5,284 bases of DNA from an uncultured Eisenbergiella sp. (GTDB lineage: Bacteria > Bacillota > Clostridia > Lachnospirales > Lachnospiraceae): contig CANQTI010000134.1 of NCBI GenBank assembly GCA_947626725.1, positions 1-5,284 on the forward strand. Reading direction: 5' to 3'. Shown piece after piece: positions 1 to 4,988 of the stretch. Numbering within the stretch: position 1 is the stretch's first letter; the number at the start of each line of letters is the position of its first letter. The notes under the pieces are model-generated. The model worked only from the letters and a program-made list of their open reading frames with translations, ran no database searches and was not told the DNA's origin. The position numbers and the translations under genes were made by a program.

Positions 1-128
1 GCGATGTCGTGGATCTGTTCGGGCGTCAGATGATTGTTCTCCGACGCGTTGCTGGCCTTGGTGATGGCTGCCACGATTTTTTCGATATCGAAGCTCACTT
101 CGGAACCGTTGCGTTTGATGATTTTCAT
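1..128 (-). CDS. nrdD: Anaerobic (class III) ribonucleoside-triphosphate reductase, N-terminal fragment
   Basis: This is the 5' end of a gene that runs off the left edge; 42 codons are visible. The peptide begins MKIIKRNGSEVSFDIEKI and continues with VAAITKAS and a LTPEQIHDIA helix. That is the usual start of the ATP-cone domain, which binds ATP/dATP and sets the activity of NrdD. The enzyme makes dNTPs from NTPs without oxygen, using a glycyl radical installed by NrdG. The start at 128 is supported by a GAGGGGAG ribosome site at 139-146, ten bases upstream. Other proteins also carry ATP-cones (NrdA, NrdJ, NrdR), but this exact opening is typical of NrdD. The glycyl-radical domain lies outside the window. 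The gene is divergent from the Crp/Fnr regulator at 344 and shares its regulatory region. Confidence 0.85.
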   Translation of the reverse strand, partial: MKIIKRNGSEVSFDIEKIVAAITKASNASENNHLTPEQIHDI

Positions 129-203
129 TTGAAAAACGCTCCCCTCGGAAAATATTTTACAGACAGGCGCTTACAGTTGAAGCAGGTGATTGTGCAGATC
201 GCG

Positions 204-221
204 CCCGCACCCCCATGCGGG
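204..221 (-). other. GC-rich hairpin in the nrdD leader
   Basis: CCCGCA (204-209) pairs with TGCGGG (216-221) around a 6-base loop. It would sit about 8 bases into the predicted nrdD transcript and about 75 bases before the start codon. No U-run follows on the minus strand, so it is not a terminator. It may stabilise the 5' end of the roughly 100-base leader, or have no role. No riboswitch class is recognised in this leader. Confidence 0.3.
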
Positions 222-235
222 ACGGTACAGGATAG

Positions 236-264
236 ATTATATAACGCGGATTTCATTTTAGCAG
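236..264 (-). promoter_or_regulatory. Predicted nrdD promoter with weak -35
   Basis: On the minus strand there is a perfect TATAAT at 241-236. The -35 position at 17-bp spacing (264-259) reads CTGCTA, only 3 of 6 matches to TTGACA. The predicted transcription start is about 229, giving a leader of about 100 bases. A consensus -10 with a poor -35 is typical of activator-dependent promoters. The palindrome at 264-277 is centred at -41.5 from this start, the class II position used by Crp/Fnr activators. The positions are read from sequence; activator dependence is inferred. Confidence 0.5.
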
Positions 265-277
265 TTGCATATGCAAC
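264..277. promoter_or_regulatory. 14-bp perfect palindrome, likely Crp/Fnr-family operator
   Basis: GTTGCATATGCAAC is a perfect 14-bp inverted repeat in the divergent region between nrdD and a Crp/Fnr regulator gene. Family members bind such palindromes as dimers, often next to their own gene. It is neither the E. coli Crp site (TGTGA-N6-TCACA) nor the Fnr site (TTGAT-N4-ATCAA), so it would be a variant specificity. It overlaps the -35 hexamer of the rightward promoter, which predicts autorepression. It is centred at -41.5 of the leftward promoter, which predicts activation of nrdD. Binding by the neighbouring regulator is inferred from position and symmetry. Confidence 0.6.
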
Positions 278-293
278 ATGTATGAGATATAAT
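265..293 (+). promoter_or_regulatory. Predicted promoter of the Crp/Fnr regulator
   Basis: TTGCAT (265-270, 4 of 6 matches to TTGACA) and a perfect TATAAT (288-293) are separated by exactly 17 bp. The start would be about 300, with a 44-base leader. The -35 box lies inside the palindrome at 264-277, so an operator-bound dimer would block polymerase. Confidence 0.6.
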
Positions 294-343
294 ACAAAAT
301 ATAGTGGTCGGAAAGAAAATATACCACATGATGGAGTGATGAA

Positions 344-973
344 ATGAATGCGTATTCTGAGCTGGAAAAGGCAGCGGGAAAAGACGCCGCGGCGTTGGTG
401 CGGGCCGGGATCGTGACGGTCAGAAGCTTTGAAAAAAGGCAGGTGCTCCTGCGGGCGGAGGATGATGAAAATGCCGCAGGGATCCTGCTTTCCGGCGGCG
501 CATTTCTGGAAAATATCAATATGGAGGATCAGCGCCGGATCATTGACTGCTATGAACCGGGAGATGTATTCCGGCGGGGCTGTTTTCCGGACGCGGAATC
601 TCATCTGTATTACGTGATTGCCCGGAATCGGGGACAGGTGGCCTGTGTAGATGAAAAAAGACTGAAGGCGGCGGGACAGCAGGGAAAGCGGCTGCGTATG
701 TTTCTGCAGGAGGATCTGCGGCTTCGGGCGAGACGCAGGGCGCTCATCCATGTGGAGATTCTGAGCCAGCGTTCCATCCGCCAAAAGTTGTTGATCTGTT
801 TTGAATATCTGGGGCGGCAGCAGGGCGGGGATACCTTCACCATGCCGTTTTCTCTGACGGACTGTGCGGATTATCTGGCGGTGGACCGGAGCGCCATGAT
901 GCGGGAGCTGAAAAAAATGAAGGAAGAGGGACTCGTGGAAATGAAGGCGCGGAAGGTGAGGCTGTGCCGGTGA
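344..973 (+). CDS. Crp/Fnr family transcriptional regulator
   Basis: A 209-residue protein with the two-part Crp/Fnr layout. Residues about 22-105 form a divergent cyclic-nucleotide-binding-like beta barrel (FEKRQVLLRAEDD, GILLSGGAFL, then YEPGDVF). Residues about 113-157 form the long dimer helix, and about 168-205 a winged helix-turn-helix. The recognition segment LAVDRSAMMRELKKMKEEGLV matches the 'L.vdRSalsREL.kmk.eGli' pattern common in clostridial members. There is no N-terminal cysteine cluster, so it is not an Fnr-type iron-sulfur oxygen sensor; the cysteines at 69, 80, 101, 152, 174 and 208 are scattered. The effector is unknown. The start at 344 has GGAG at 333-336, seven bases upstream. 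The divergent nrdD gene and the shared palindrome suggest control of nrdD and of itself. The DUF2752 gene follows after about 40 bases and is probably in the same operon. Confidence 0.9.
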   Translation: MNAYSELEKAAGKDAAALVRAGIVTVRSFEKRQVLLRAEDDENAAGILLSGGAFLENINMEDQRRIIDCYEPGDVFRRGCFPDAESHLYYVIARNRGQVACVDEKRLKAAGQQGKRLRMFLQEDLRLRARRRALIHVEILSQRSIRQKLLICFEYLGRQQGGDTFTMPFSLTDCADYLAVDRSAMMRELKKMKEEGLVEMKARKVRLCR

Positions 974-1015
974 AAAAGGATCCTGTGCGGAAGGCGGGAA
1001 AGGGAGCGGATGCGG

Positions 1016-1534
1016 ATGAAGCCTGTCTATTATTATAAGGAAAGAATGAATACGGCATGCAGGGCCGCGATCGGACGGGTGGCCAGGGATATCCGCGTCT
1101 GGTGGAAGTTCGGCGCCGCGCTGCTTTTGTATGATATTGCCGTCCAGCTCGCATTCGGCGAATTCTGTCCGTCCGTCATCGTCACCGGTCTGCCCTGCCC
1201 CGGCTGCGGGATGACCAGAGCGGTCTGCTGTTTCCTGACGGGACAGTTTGCCAGGGGGTGGACCTATCATCCGCTGGCAATCGGGTGGATTTTGTGGGGA
1301 ATCTGTGCAGGCATATCCCGTTATCTGCTGGGACGTGGGGCGCGGAGCGCACTGTACGCCGCGGGCATGTTGGCCGGGTTGATGGCCATTTTTTATTTGT
1401 GGAGGATGTATCGATATTTTCCAGGGGAGGAACCGATCGTTTATACGGCCGGGAATCTGCTGGAACGCCGGTTCCCCGGTTATGGGGAATGGGTGACGGG
1501 GCTCATCGGGAGCTGGAGGGCACGGCTGTCATGA
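1016..1534 (+). CDS. DUF2752 family membrane protein
   Basis: A protein of about 172 residues with the DUF2752 hallmark: CPSVIVTGLPCPGCGMTRA, giving one Cys, then a CPGC pair and a GCGMTR motif, followed by a conserved HPLA (from YHPLA). About three hydrophobic segments are visible, near residues 34-50, 86-106 and 113-133 (numbered from the ATG at 1010), so it should sit in the cytoplasmic membrane. The family has no established biochemical function; its cysteines could bind metal or form disulfides. The start is uncertain. GGGAG at 1002-1006 is nine bases from the ATG at 1016 but only three from 1010, so 1016 is preferred. An ATG at 1046 with AAGGAAAG before it is also possible. It lies about 40 bases after the Crp/Fnr gene with no terminator between, and a terminator follows at 1652. 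Confidence 0.8.
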   Translation: MKPVYYYKERMNTACRAAIGRVARDIRVWWKFGAALLLYDIAVQLAFGEFCPSVIVTGLPCPGCGMTRAVCCFLTGQFARGWTYHPLAIGWILWGICAGISRYLLGRGARSALYAAGMLAGLMAIFYLWRMYRYFPGEEPIVYTAGNLLERRFPGYGEWVTGLIGSWRARLS

Positions 1535-1651
1535 GAGAACCCGCCGGGCTATTTGTGAGTGGGTGTCCTGACAGGAGGCATTGGCCGATCCGGAAAAGAC
1601 ATTTTATTTTCCAAATGGCCGCGGCCGCTGAGCGCCGGAAAAGGAGTCTGC

Positions 1652-1689
1652 AAAAATGGCCGGATGCCGAATGGCAGCCGGTCATTTTT
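1652..1689 (+). terminator. Intrinsic terminator after the regulator-DUF2752 operon
   Basis: A long hairpin with a GAAT loop at 1669-1672. The outer stem is AAAAATG with CATTTTT, then a G-T wobble, a CCGG/CCGG block, one A-G mismatch and TGCC/GGCA. Five Ts (1685-1689) close the 3' arm and the mirror-image As are on the 5' arm, so it could terminate in both directions. It lies about 118 bases after the DUF2752 stop codon. Confidence 0.75.
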
Positions 1690-1724
1690 ATACAGAGATA
1701 ACGGAATAGAATTTGCATTTTGTT

Positions 1725-1894
1725 TACAACCGGCCTTGCCTTGCCGAGGGAAGCCACTGTGAAAAACGGTATTGTATTCGTCAAAAAGCGCAAAACACTC
1801 CCTCTCAAACAGGGCATTGACACGGCCGGAAATTTCCTTTGCCGACTAAAAAAGCAATATGTTCCCCTCCAGAGGGGTATTTTGTGCTTTTTTT
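1725..1894 (+). ncRNA. Possible small structured RNA (candidate only)
   Basis: This stretch has no convincing coding frame, yet several complementary blocks are nested in order. CCGGCC (1730-1735) pairs with GGCCGG (1824-1829), TGCC (1737-1740) with GGCA (1813-1816), GAGGGA (1746-1751) with TCCCTC (1799-1804), and GTG (1759-1761) with CAC (1796-1798). Together they make a rod with internal loops, followed at 1848-1894 by a strong terminator. The rod shape and length of about 170 bases would suit a 6S-like or other small RNA. A -10-like TAGAAT lies at 1707-1712 but has no matching -35. The downstream recombinase gene has its own promoter after the terminator, so a riboswitch for that gene is less likely. 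Chance pairing is not excluded and no RNA family was recognised. Confidence 0.25.
1848..1894 (+). terminator. Strong intrinsic terminator, probably bidirectional
   Basis: The outer stem AAAAAAGCA (1848-1856) pairs perfectly with TGCTTTTTT (1885-1893), and an inner stem CCCCT (1864-1868) pairs with AGGGG (1873-1877). A partly paired internal loop lies between them. A run of seven Ts (1888-1894) and another seven-T run soon after follow the hairpin. The A-rich 5' arm gives a U-run on the other strand too. It is a second terminator about 160 bases after the one at 1652, so something between may be transcribed separately. Confidence 0.8.
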
Positions 1895-1981
1895 CGTATT
1901 TTTTTGGCAGGGGCTGAAAAATCTCCCAATTTTCCAGAAATGGCTGTAAAATATTTAGTTAACATTATAAAAGAGCAAATA

Positions 1982-2010
1982 TAGACAGAATGCGTATTTT
2001 TTGCTATAAT
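1982..2010 (+). promoter_or_regulatory. Near-consensus promoter of the recombinase-like gene
   Basis: TAGACA (1982-1987, 5 of 6) and a perfect TATAAT (2005-2010) are separated by 17 bp. The -10 is preceded by TGC, giving an extended -10. The start would be about 2017, leaving a leader of only about 14 bases before the ATG at 2031. This is the best-matching promoter in the window. Confidence 0.75.
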
Positions 2011-2030
2011 AAAACCAAATTAGGAAGAAA

Positions 2031-2870
2031 ATGGAACATGAAACGGAGCGGTCAAAAATGGTGGAAGAAGACAAAGAAAAAATACAGCTTACGGAGGAGA
2101 TCATCGGAGAGTTCCTGGACGAAATGCAGGACAGAGGACGGAAGGAGGGCTCTTTGCGAAATTACCGTCAGGTCCTCACGGGACTGGAAGAGTATCTGAC
2201 CCCGGGAAAGAGCGTATGCAGTACGACGGCGGAGGAATGGAAAGCCTGGATGGAAGAGAAGGGCTATTCCCGCCGGACCGTCAATGCCAGGCTTTCCGTC
2301 CTCAACAGCTTTTTGAAGTATATGGGGAAACGGGAATGGCAGAAGACGGATTTCTTCGAACATTCGGACACCATCCAGCCGGAGCTGACCAGGACGGAAT
2401 ATATGCGGCTTTTGAAGACGGCGAAGCTGCTGCACAAAGAGCGGGAGTACTTGCTGATTAAAGTGATGGGGGGCGCGGGAATACGGATCCAGGAGCTGGA
2501 GAATATGACCGTAGAAGCGGTGCAGGAAGGAATGGTGAAGCTGGAGAGCTATCATAGGAAACAGTATCGGAAGCTTCCGGGAGCGCTTCGCAAAGAACTT
2601 CTGGCGTACGCCGCACGGGAGGGGATCAAAAGCGGTCCGGTGTTTGTGGCGCGGGACGGGGGCCCGATGGTAAGATCGACGATCTGGTACTGTGTGAACA
2701 GCATAAGCCGTGAGGCGAGAGTGGCGGAAGAAAAGGTAAATCCGAGAAGTTTGTGGCGGATGTACTGCAGTACCTGGGAGGGAATAGAAATGAGCATTCG
2801 AACGCTGATGGAACAGGCCTATGAGAGAATGCTGGATGAGGAACAGCTGACGATAGGCTGGGAAGAATAA
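2031..2870 (+). CDS. Tyrosine recombinase/integrase-like protein with degenerate active site
   Basis: A 279-residue protein with the XerC/XerD-type two-domain plan. Residues about 21-105 form a SAM-like core-binding domain (EEIIGEFLDEMQDRGRKEGSLRNY, RTVNARLSVLNSFLKYMG); the catalytic domain follows. Box I is seen as GGAGIRIQELENMTVEAV, with the first catalytic Arg at 152 and Lys candidates in the 170-181 hairpin. The second box, normally HxLRH, reads RSLWR at 239-243, so the second Arg is Trp (W242) and both His positions are Arg. No GH...Y nucleophile motif follows; the only late Tyr is 264 in EQAYERML. The protein may therefore bind DNA without cutting it, or belong to a divergent clostridial subfamily. 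AGGA at 2022-2025 supports the start at 2031. An ATG at 2058 with GGAG at 2045-2048 is an equally reasonable start and gives 270 residues. The gene stands alone, with its own promoter and terminator. Confidence 0.75.
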   Translation: MEHETERSKMVEEDKEKIQLTEEIIGEFLDEMQDRGRKEGSLRNYRQVLTGLEEYLTPGKSVCSTTAEEWKAWMEEKGYSRRTVNARLSVLNSFLKYMGKREWQKTDFFEHSDTIQPELTRTEYMRLLKTAKLLHKEREYLLIKVMGGAGIRIQELENMTVEAVQEGMVKLESYHRKQYRKLPGALRKELLAYAAREGIKSGPVFVARDGGPMVRSTIWYCVNSISREARVAEEKVNPRSLWRMYCSTWEGIEMSIRTLMEQAYERMLDEEQLTIGWEE

Positions 2871-2995
2871 GTCGATGGAACTGAGAGCGGACGGCCGCAG
2901 CCCTGGGAAAGAGAGACGAAAAGAATAATATTGCGAGAGTCTCTTCGCCGGAAAGAAAAGCGGACGAAGGGATAGAGAGGTTGGCAGTGATAAGG

Positions 2996-3028
2996 GCCCC
3001 GGAAGCAGAAAACGGCTTCCGGGGCTTT
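2996..3028 (+). terminator. GC-rich terminator between convergent genes
   Basis: GCCCCGGAAGC (2996-3006) pairs perfectly over 11 bp with GCTTCCGGGGC (3015-3025) around an 8-base A-rich loop, followed by TTT. The U-run is short, but the stem is very stable. It lies 125 bases after the recombinase-like gene and about 50 bases past the methyltransferase stop on the other strand, so it could serve both. The rest of the gap 2871-3075 shows no supported gene. Confidence 0.7.
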
Positions 3029-3075
3029 CATACAATACGCATGAAAACGGTATGGGGGGATAGGTTCCCGCGGAT

Positions 3076-3939
3076 TCAGCACCTGGTCCAGCGCCCCGCA
3101 GCCCCGCAGGGCAGGGTCAGCCCGCTTTCTGTGACGGGAAGCCCGATTTCCTGTGCCTCTGTGTGACCGCCGCGGCGTCCGGCGATGCAAACGCTGAGCA
3201 AATAGTGCAGGACGGCGGGCTGCAGTCCGGTGGTATAAGAGTTCAGAAGAAAGAAGAGCGCATTGTCGGAGAGGAGCTGCGCGGCTCGTTCCAGGAATGG
3301 GAAAATCCCTTCTTCCATTTTCCAGATCTCCCCTTTGGGCCCCCGCCCGTAGGACGGAGGATCCATGATGATGCCGTCATATTTGCTGCCGCGCCGGATC
3401 TCCCGTTCCACAAATTTCATACAGTCATCCACCAGCCAGCGGATGGGCGCATCAGAAAGATCGCTGACTGCGGCATTTTCCTTTGCCCAGGTGACCATGC
3501 CTTTTGAGGCGTCCACATGGGTGACGGCTGCGCCGGCCTTAGCGGCAGCAAGGGTGGCTCCGCCGGTATAGGCGAACAGGTTCAGAACCTTTACCGGCCG
3601 GTCGGCCTCCCGGATGAGTTCGGAGAACCAGTCCCAGTTGACGGCCTGTTCCGGGAAAAGGCCGGTGTGTTTGAAGCTGAAGGGTTTGAGCCGAAAGGTC
3701 AGGTCCCGGTAACGGATGCTCCATTCCTGTGGGAGACCGGAAAACTCCCATTCGCCGCCGCCCTTTGTGCTGCGGTAGTAGTGACCGTTGCTTCTTTTCC
3801 AACCCGGATTCTGCCGGGGAGTATTCCAGATGACCTGGGGATCGGGACGGATGAGCAGGAAATCGCCCCATCGCTCCAGTTTTTCTCCATCAGAAGCGTC
3901 CAACACTTCATAATCATTCCAATTATTCGCGATCCACAT
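3076..3939 (-). CDS. Class I SAM-dependent methyltransferase, COG1092 (RlmI/RlmK-like)
   Basis: A 287-residue protein. Residues 1-90 form the N-terminal region seen in this group (NWNDYEVLDASDGEKLERWG, RPDPQVIWNTP, KPFSFKHTGLFPEQ). The Rossmann methyltransferase fold follows: motif I VLNLFAYTGG at 118-127 binds SAM, HVDAS at 141-145 carries the acidic residue for the ribose, and the catalytic motif DPPSYGRGPKG is at 193-203. LNSYTTG follows at 232-238. Relatives methylate 23S rRNA bases, but they carry an extra PUA domain (RlmI) or a fused second domain (RlmKL) that is absent here, so the target is not certain. The start at 3939 has an AAAGGA site (complement of 3948-3953), eight bases upstream, and matches the remembered start of homologues. 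A longer in-frame start at 4005 lies upstream of the predicted transcription start. The gene appears monocistronic. Confidence 0.88.
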   Translation of the reverse strand: MWIANNWNDYEVLDASDGEKLERWGDFLLIRPDPQVIWNTPRQNPGWKRSNGHYYRSTKGGGEWEFSGLPQEWSIRYRDLTFRLKPFSFKHTGLFPEQAVNWDWFSELIREADRPVKVLNLFAYTGGATLAAAKAGAAVTHVDASKGMVTWAKENAAVSDLSDAPIRWLVDDCMKFVEREIRRGSKYDGIIMDPPSYGRGPKGEIWKMEEGIFPFLERAAQLLSDNALFFLLNSYTTGLQPAVLHYLLSVCIAGRRGGHTEAQEIGLPVTESGLTLPCGAAGRWTRC

Positions 3940-3984
3940 GGCAAATGTCCTTTCCCTCGCGTATACGGTGTGCCCGTTTTTCCC

Positions 3985-4013
3985 AATATACAGGAAAGTG
4001 CACAACTTTTCAA
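3985..4013 (-). promoter_or_regulatory. Predicted promoter of the methyltransferase gene
   Basis: On the minus strand TTGAAA (4013-4008, 4 of 6 matches to TTGACA) and TATATT (3990-3985, 5 of 6) are separated by 17 bp. The predicted start is about 3978, with a 39-base leader. The promoter lies downstream of the ATG at 4005, which supports the 3939 start for the gene. Confidence 0.6.
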
Positions 4014-4037
4014 GCCGGAAACGTGTCAGAGCGGTTT

Positions 4038-4076
4038 GAAAAAAGGAAAGGAAAAAAGAGGAGGGATAAAGAGAAA
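4038..4076. other. Homopurine tract upstream of the methyltransferase promoter
   Basis: Of 39 consecutive bases on the plus strand, all but the T at 4067 are purines, mostly A-runs broken by G pairs. It begins about 25 bp upstream of the methyltransferase -35 box. Such tracts can bend DNA or form triplex structures, or act like an UP element through their A/T-rich parts. No gene is supported here. Confidence 0.5.
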
Positions 4077-4100
4077 CGGATATCCATGCTAATCCCCATT

Positions 4101-4120
4101 CCGGAGCGTTTACGCGACGG
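4101..4120. repeat. Weak hairpin at the left end of the hairpin cluster
   Basis: CCG (4101-4103) pairs with CGG (4118-4120) and GCGT (4106-4109) with ACGC (4112-4115), separated by facing GA/GA mismatches, which often form stable sheared pairs. The TT loop is too tight, so the top pair probably opens. It is much weaker than the three perfect hairpins beside it and may be coincidental. Confidence 0.3.
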
Positions 4121-4123
4121 GGC

Positions 4124-4153
4124 GAGGAGAAATCGCGAATGCGATTTCTCCTC
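4124..4153. repeat. Perfect hairpin 1 of the cluster (13-bp stem)
   Basis: GAGGAGAAATCGC (4124-4136) and GCGATTTCTCCTC (4141-4153) are perfect reverse complements around a GAAT loop. No U-run follows, so it is not a standard terminator. It lies in the divergent region between the methyltransferase and NUDIX genes, separated by nine bases from the next hairpin. Confidence 0.85.
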
Positions 4154-4162
4154 TGCCATCAG

Positions 4163-4193
4163 GGCTATTTGTGGCGCTCCGGCACAAATAGCC
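4163..4193. repeat. Perfect hairpin 2 of the cluster (11-bp stem)
   Basis: GGCTATTTGTG (4163-4173) pairs without mismatch with CACAAATAGCC (4183-4193), leaving a 9-base GC-rich loop (4174-4182). The next hairpin starts at the very next base. Confidence 0.85.
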
Positions 4194-4229
4194 GTGTGAA
4201 AAATAAGCTATCGAGCTTATTTTTCACAC
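4194..4229. repeat. Perfect hairpin 3 of the cluster (16-bp stem)
   Basis: GTGTGAAAAATAAGCT (4194-4209) and AGCTTATTTTTCACAC (4214-4229) are perfect reverse complements with an ATCG loop. It directly abuts hairpin 2 on the left and the predicted NUDIX -35 box on the right. The T-run lies within the stem and is followed by CACAC, so it is not a classical terminator, although the stem could still affect polymerase. Confidence 0.88.
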
Positions 4230-4258
4230 TATACATCCCACAAAAAAACTGCTATACT
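4230..4258 (+). promoter_or_regulatory. Predicted promoter of the NUDIX gene
   Basis: TATACA (4230-4235, 4 of 6) and TATACT (4253-4258, 5 of 6) are separated by 17 bp, with an A-run in the spacer. The start would be about 4265, with a 42-base leader. The -35 box begins at the base after hairpin 3, so extrusion of the palindrome or a protein bound to it could affect this promoter. Confidence 0.5.
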
Positions 4259-4306
4259 GAAAAACGGGTCGGGTATAGGGAATGCCTGGGAAACGGAGGA
4301 GTACAT

Positions 4307-4825
4307 ATGCATTTTACTTATTGTCCCCATTGCGGGGAAAAGCTGGTCAAAAAGGAGATCGGGGACGAAGGCCTGGTGCCCTGGTGCGAAAGCTGCCGGC
4401 AGCCCCTGTTTGATATTCCGGATACCTGTGTGATCGTGCTTGCGGTGAATGAATACGGGGAAGCGGTGCTGCTGCGGCAAGGGTATGTGTCAAAGGACCA
4501 CTATGTCTGCGTGGCGGGCCATATCAAGCCGGGAGAAACGGCGGAAAAGAGTGCGGCGCGGGAAGTCGAGGAGGAAACCGGACTGTCTGTGGAAGATATC
4601 TCTTATATTGGAAGCTATGCGTATGAGAAACGGGGGCTTCTGATGCTGGGATATCTGGCCCGGGTAAAAAAAGCGGAACTGTGTCCTTCCTGCGAGGTGG
4701 ATGCGGCCGAGTGGTTTCCGCTTTCGGAGGCGGCGGCAAAGACACGCCGGGGCAGTATTGCAATGCAGCTTGTCGCGGATTGCACCGCCCGCCTGCAGTC
4801 CGGGGGATGGGCAGCGCATGTATGA
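4307..4825 (+). CDS. NUDIX hydrolase with N-terminal zinc ribbon
   Basis: A 172-residue protein. Residues 6-30 carry two Cys pairs (C6-x2-C9 and C27-x2-C30), a zinc ribbon like that of NudC-type proteins. The catalytic NUDIX box spans 71-93 and fits GX5EX7REUXEEXGU exactly, with REVEEETGL as its core, so Mg-dependent cleavage of a nucleoside-diphosphate-linked substrate is expected in the cytoplasm. The SQPWPFPxS motif that marks NADH pyrophosphatases after the box is not seen, so NADH or NAD-capped RNA should not be assumed as substrate. An extra CPSC pair at 126-129 is unusual. The start at 4307 has CGGAGGAG at 4294-4301, a strong site with good spacing; longer readings upstream would run through the hairpin cluster and are rejected. 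It is probably monocistronic, being followed by a 295-base gap. Confidence 0.88.
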   Translation: MHFTYCPHCGEKLVKKEIGDEGLVPWCESCRQPLFDIPDTCVIVLAVNEYGEAVLLRQGYVSKDHYVCVAGHIKPGETAEKSAAREVEEETGLSVEDISYIGSYAYEKRGLLMLGYLARVKKAELCPSCEVDAAEWFPLSEAAAKTRRGSIAMQLVADCTARLQSGGWAAHV

Positions 4826-4988
4826 TCGCTGTACAGCGGAACAGGGGGATGGCATGGCGGCGCCCTTTTTCGGGCCCCCAGTATTCCGAGGCAGTGCTGA
4901 ATTGTAAACCGTTATATATTGTGCAGCCTGTGGTTGAAAAATGCGAAAATAAAACTTGATATTTTTTATAGAAAAATAAATGAAATAG
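4826..4988. other. Non-coding gap after the NUDIX gene, possible prophage junction
   Basis: No convincing gene is seen on either strand. At 4837-4888 an imperfect hairpin can form: CGGAA (4837-4841) with TTCCG (4884-4888) and GGGGG (4844-4848) with CCCCC (4875-4879), with a long interior loop and no following U-run. From about 4890 the composition becomes strongly AT-rich. Somewhere between the chromosomal NUDIX gene and the phage-type gene at 5121 a chromosome-to-element junction may lie, but no attachment-site repeat can be recognised with only one end in view. Confidence 0.35.

Noticed and set aside
294..309. AT-rich AAAATATAGTG as a possible NrdR box near nrdD
   Set aside because: Only about 10 of 16 positions match the consensus as I remember it, and there is no second box at the usual spacing; the palindrome at 264-277 does not resemble one.
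125..1270. Long minus-strand open frame of 381 codons opposite the Crp/Fnr and DUF2752 genes
   Set aside because: Its product is low-complexity and rich in His, Pro and Arg with no family resemblance; it is the shadow of the GC-rich plus-strand genes.
1546..1557. GGGCTATTTGTG also occurs at 4162-4173 in hairpin 2, suggesting a repeat remnant
   Set aside because: Identity does not extend beyond 12 bases, and about one shared 12-mer is expected by chance in a window this long.
1751..1763. GCCACTGTGA resembling the conserved core of a cobalamin riboswitch
   Set aside because: The B12 box and the rest of the conserved core are missing, and the gene downstream has its own promoter after a terminator.
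2052..3035. Minus-strand open frame of 327 codons opposite the recombinase-like gene
   Set aside because: It has shadow-type composition and no recognisable domain, while the plus-strand frame has a clear fold, promoter and ribosome site.
3940..4005. Longer N-terminus for the methyltransferase starting at 4005
   Set aside because: The predicted transcription start (about 3978) lies inside it, the 3939 ATG has a well-spaced ribosome site, and remembered homologues start at the shorter position.
4086..4199. Small open frame of 37 codons running through the hairpins
   Set aside because: The ribosome-site-like GAGGAGG is over 20 bases from the ATG, and the frame is mostly made of the inverted repeats, so coding is unlikely.
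4101..4229. CRISPR array
   Set aside because: The hairpin sequences differ from each other and there is no repeat-spacer periodicity.
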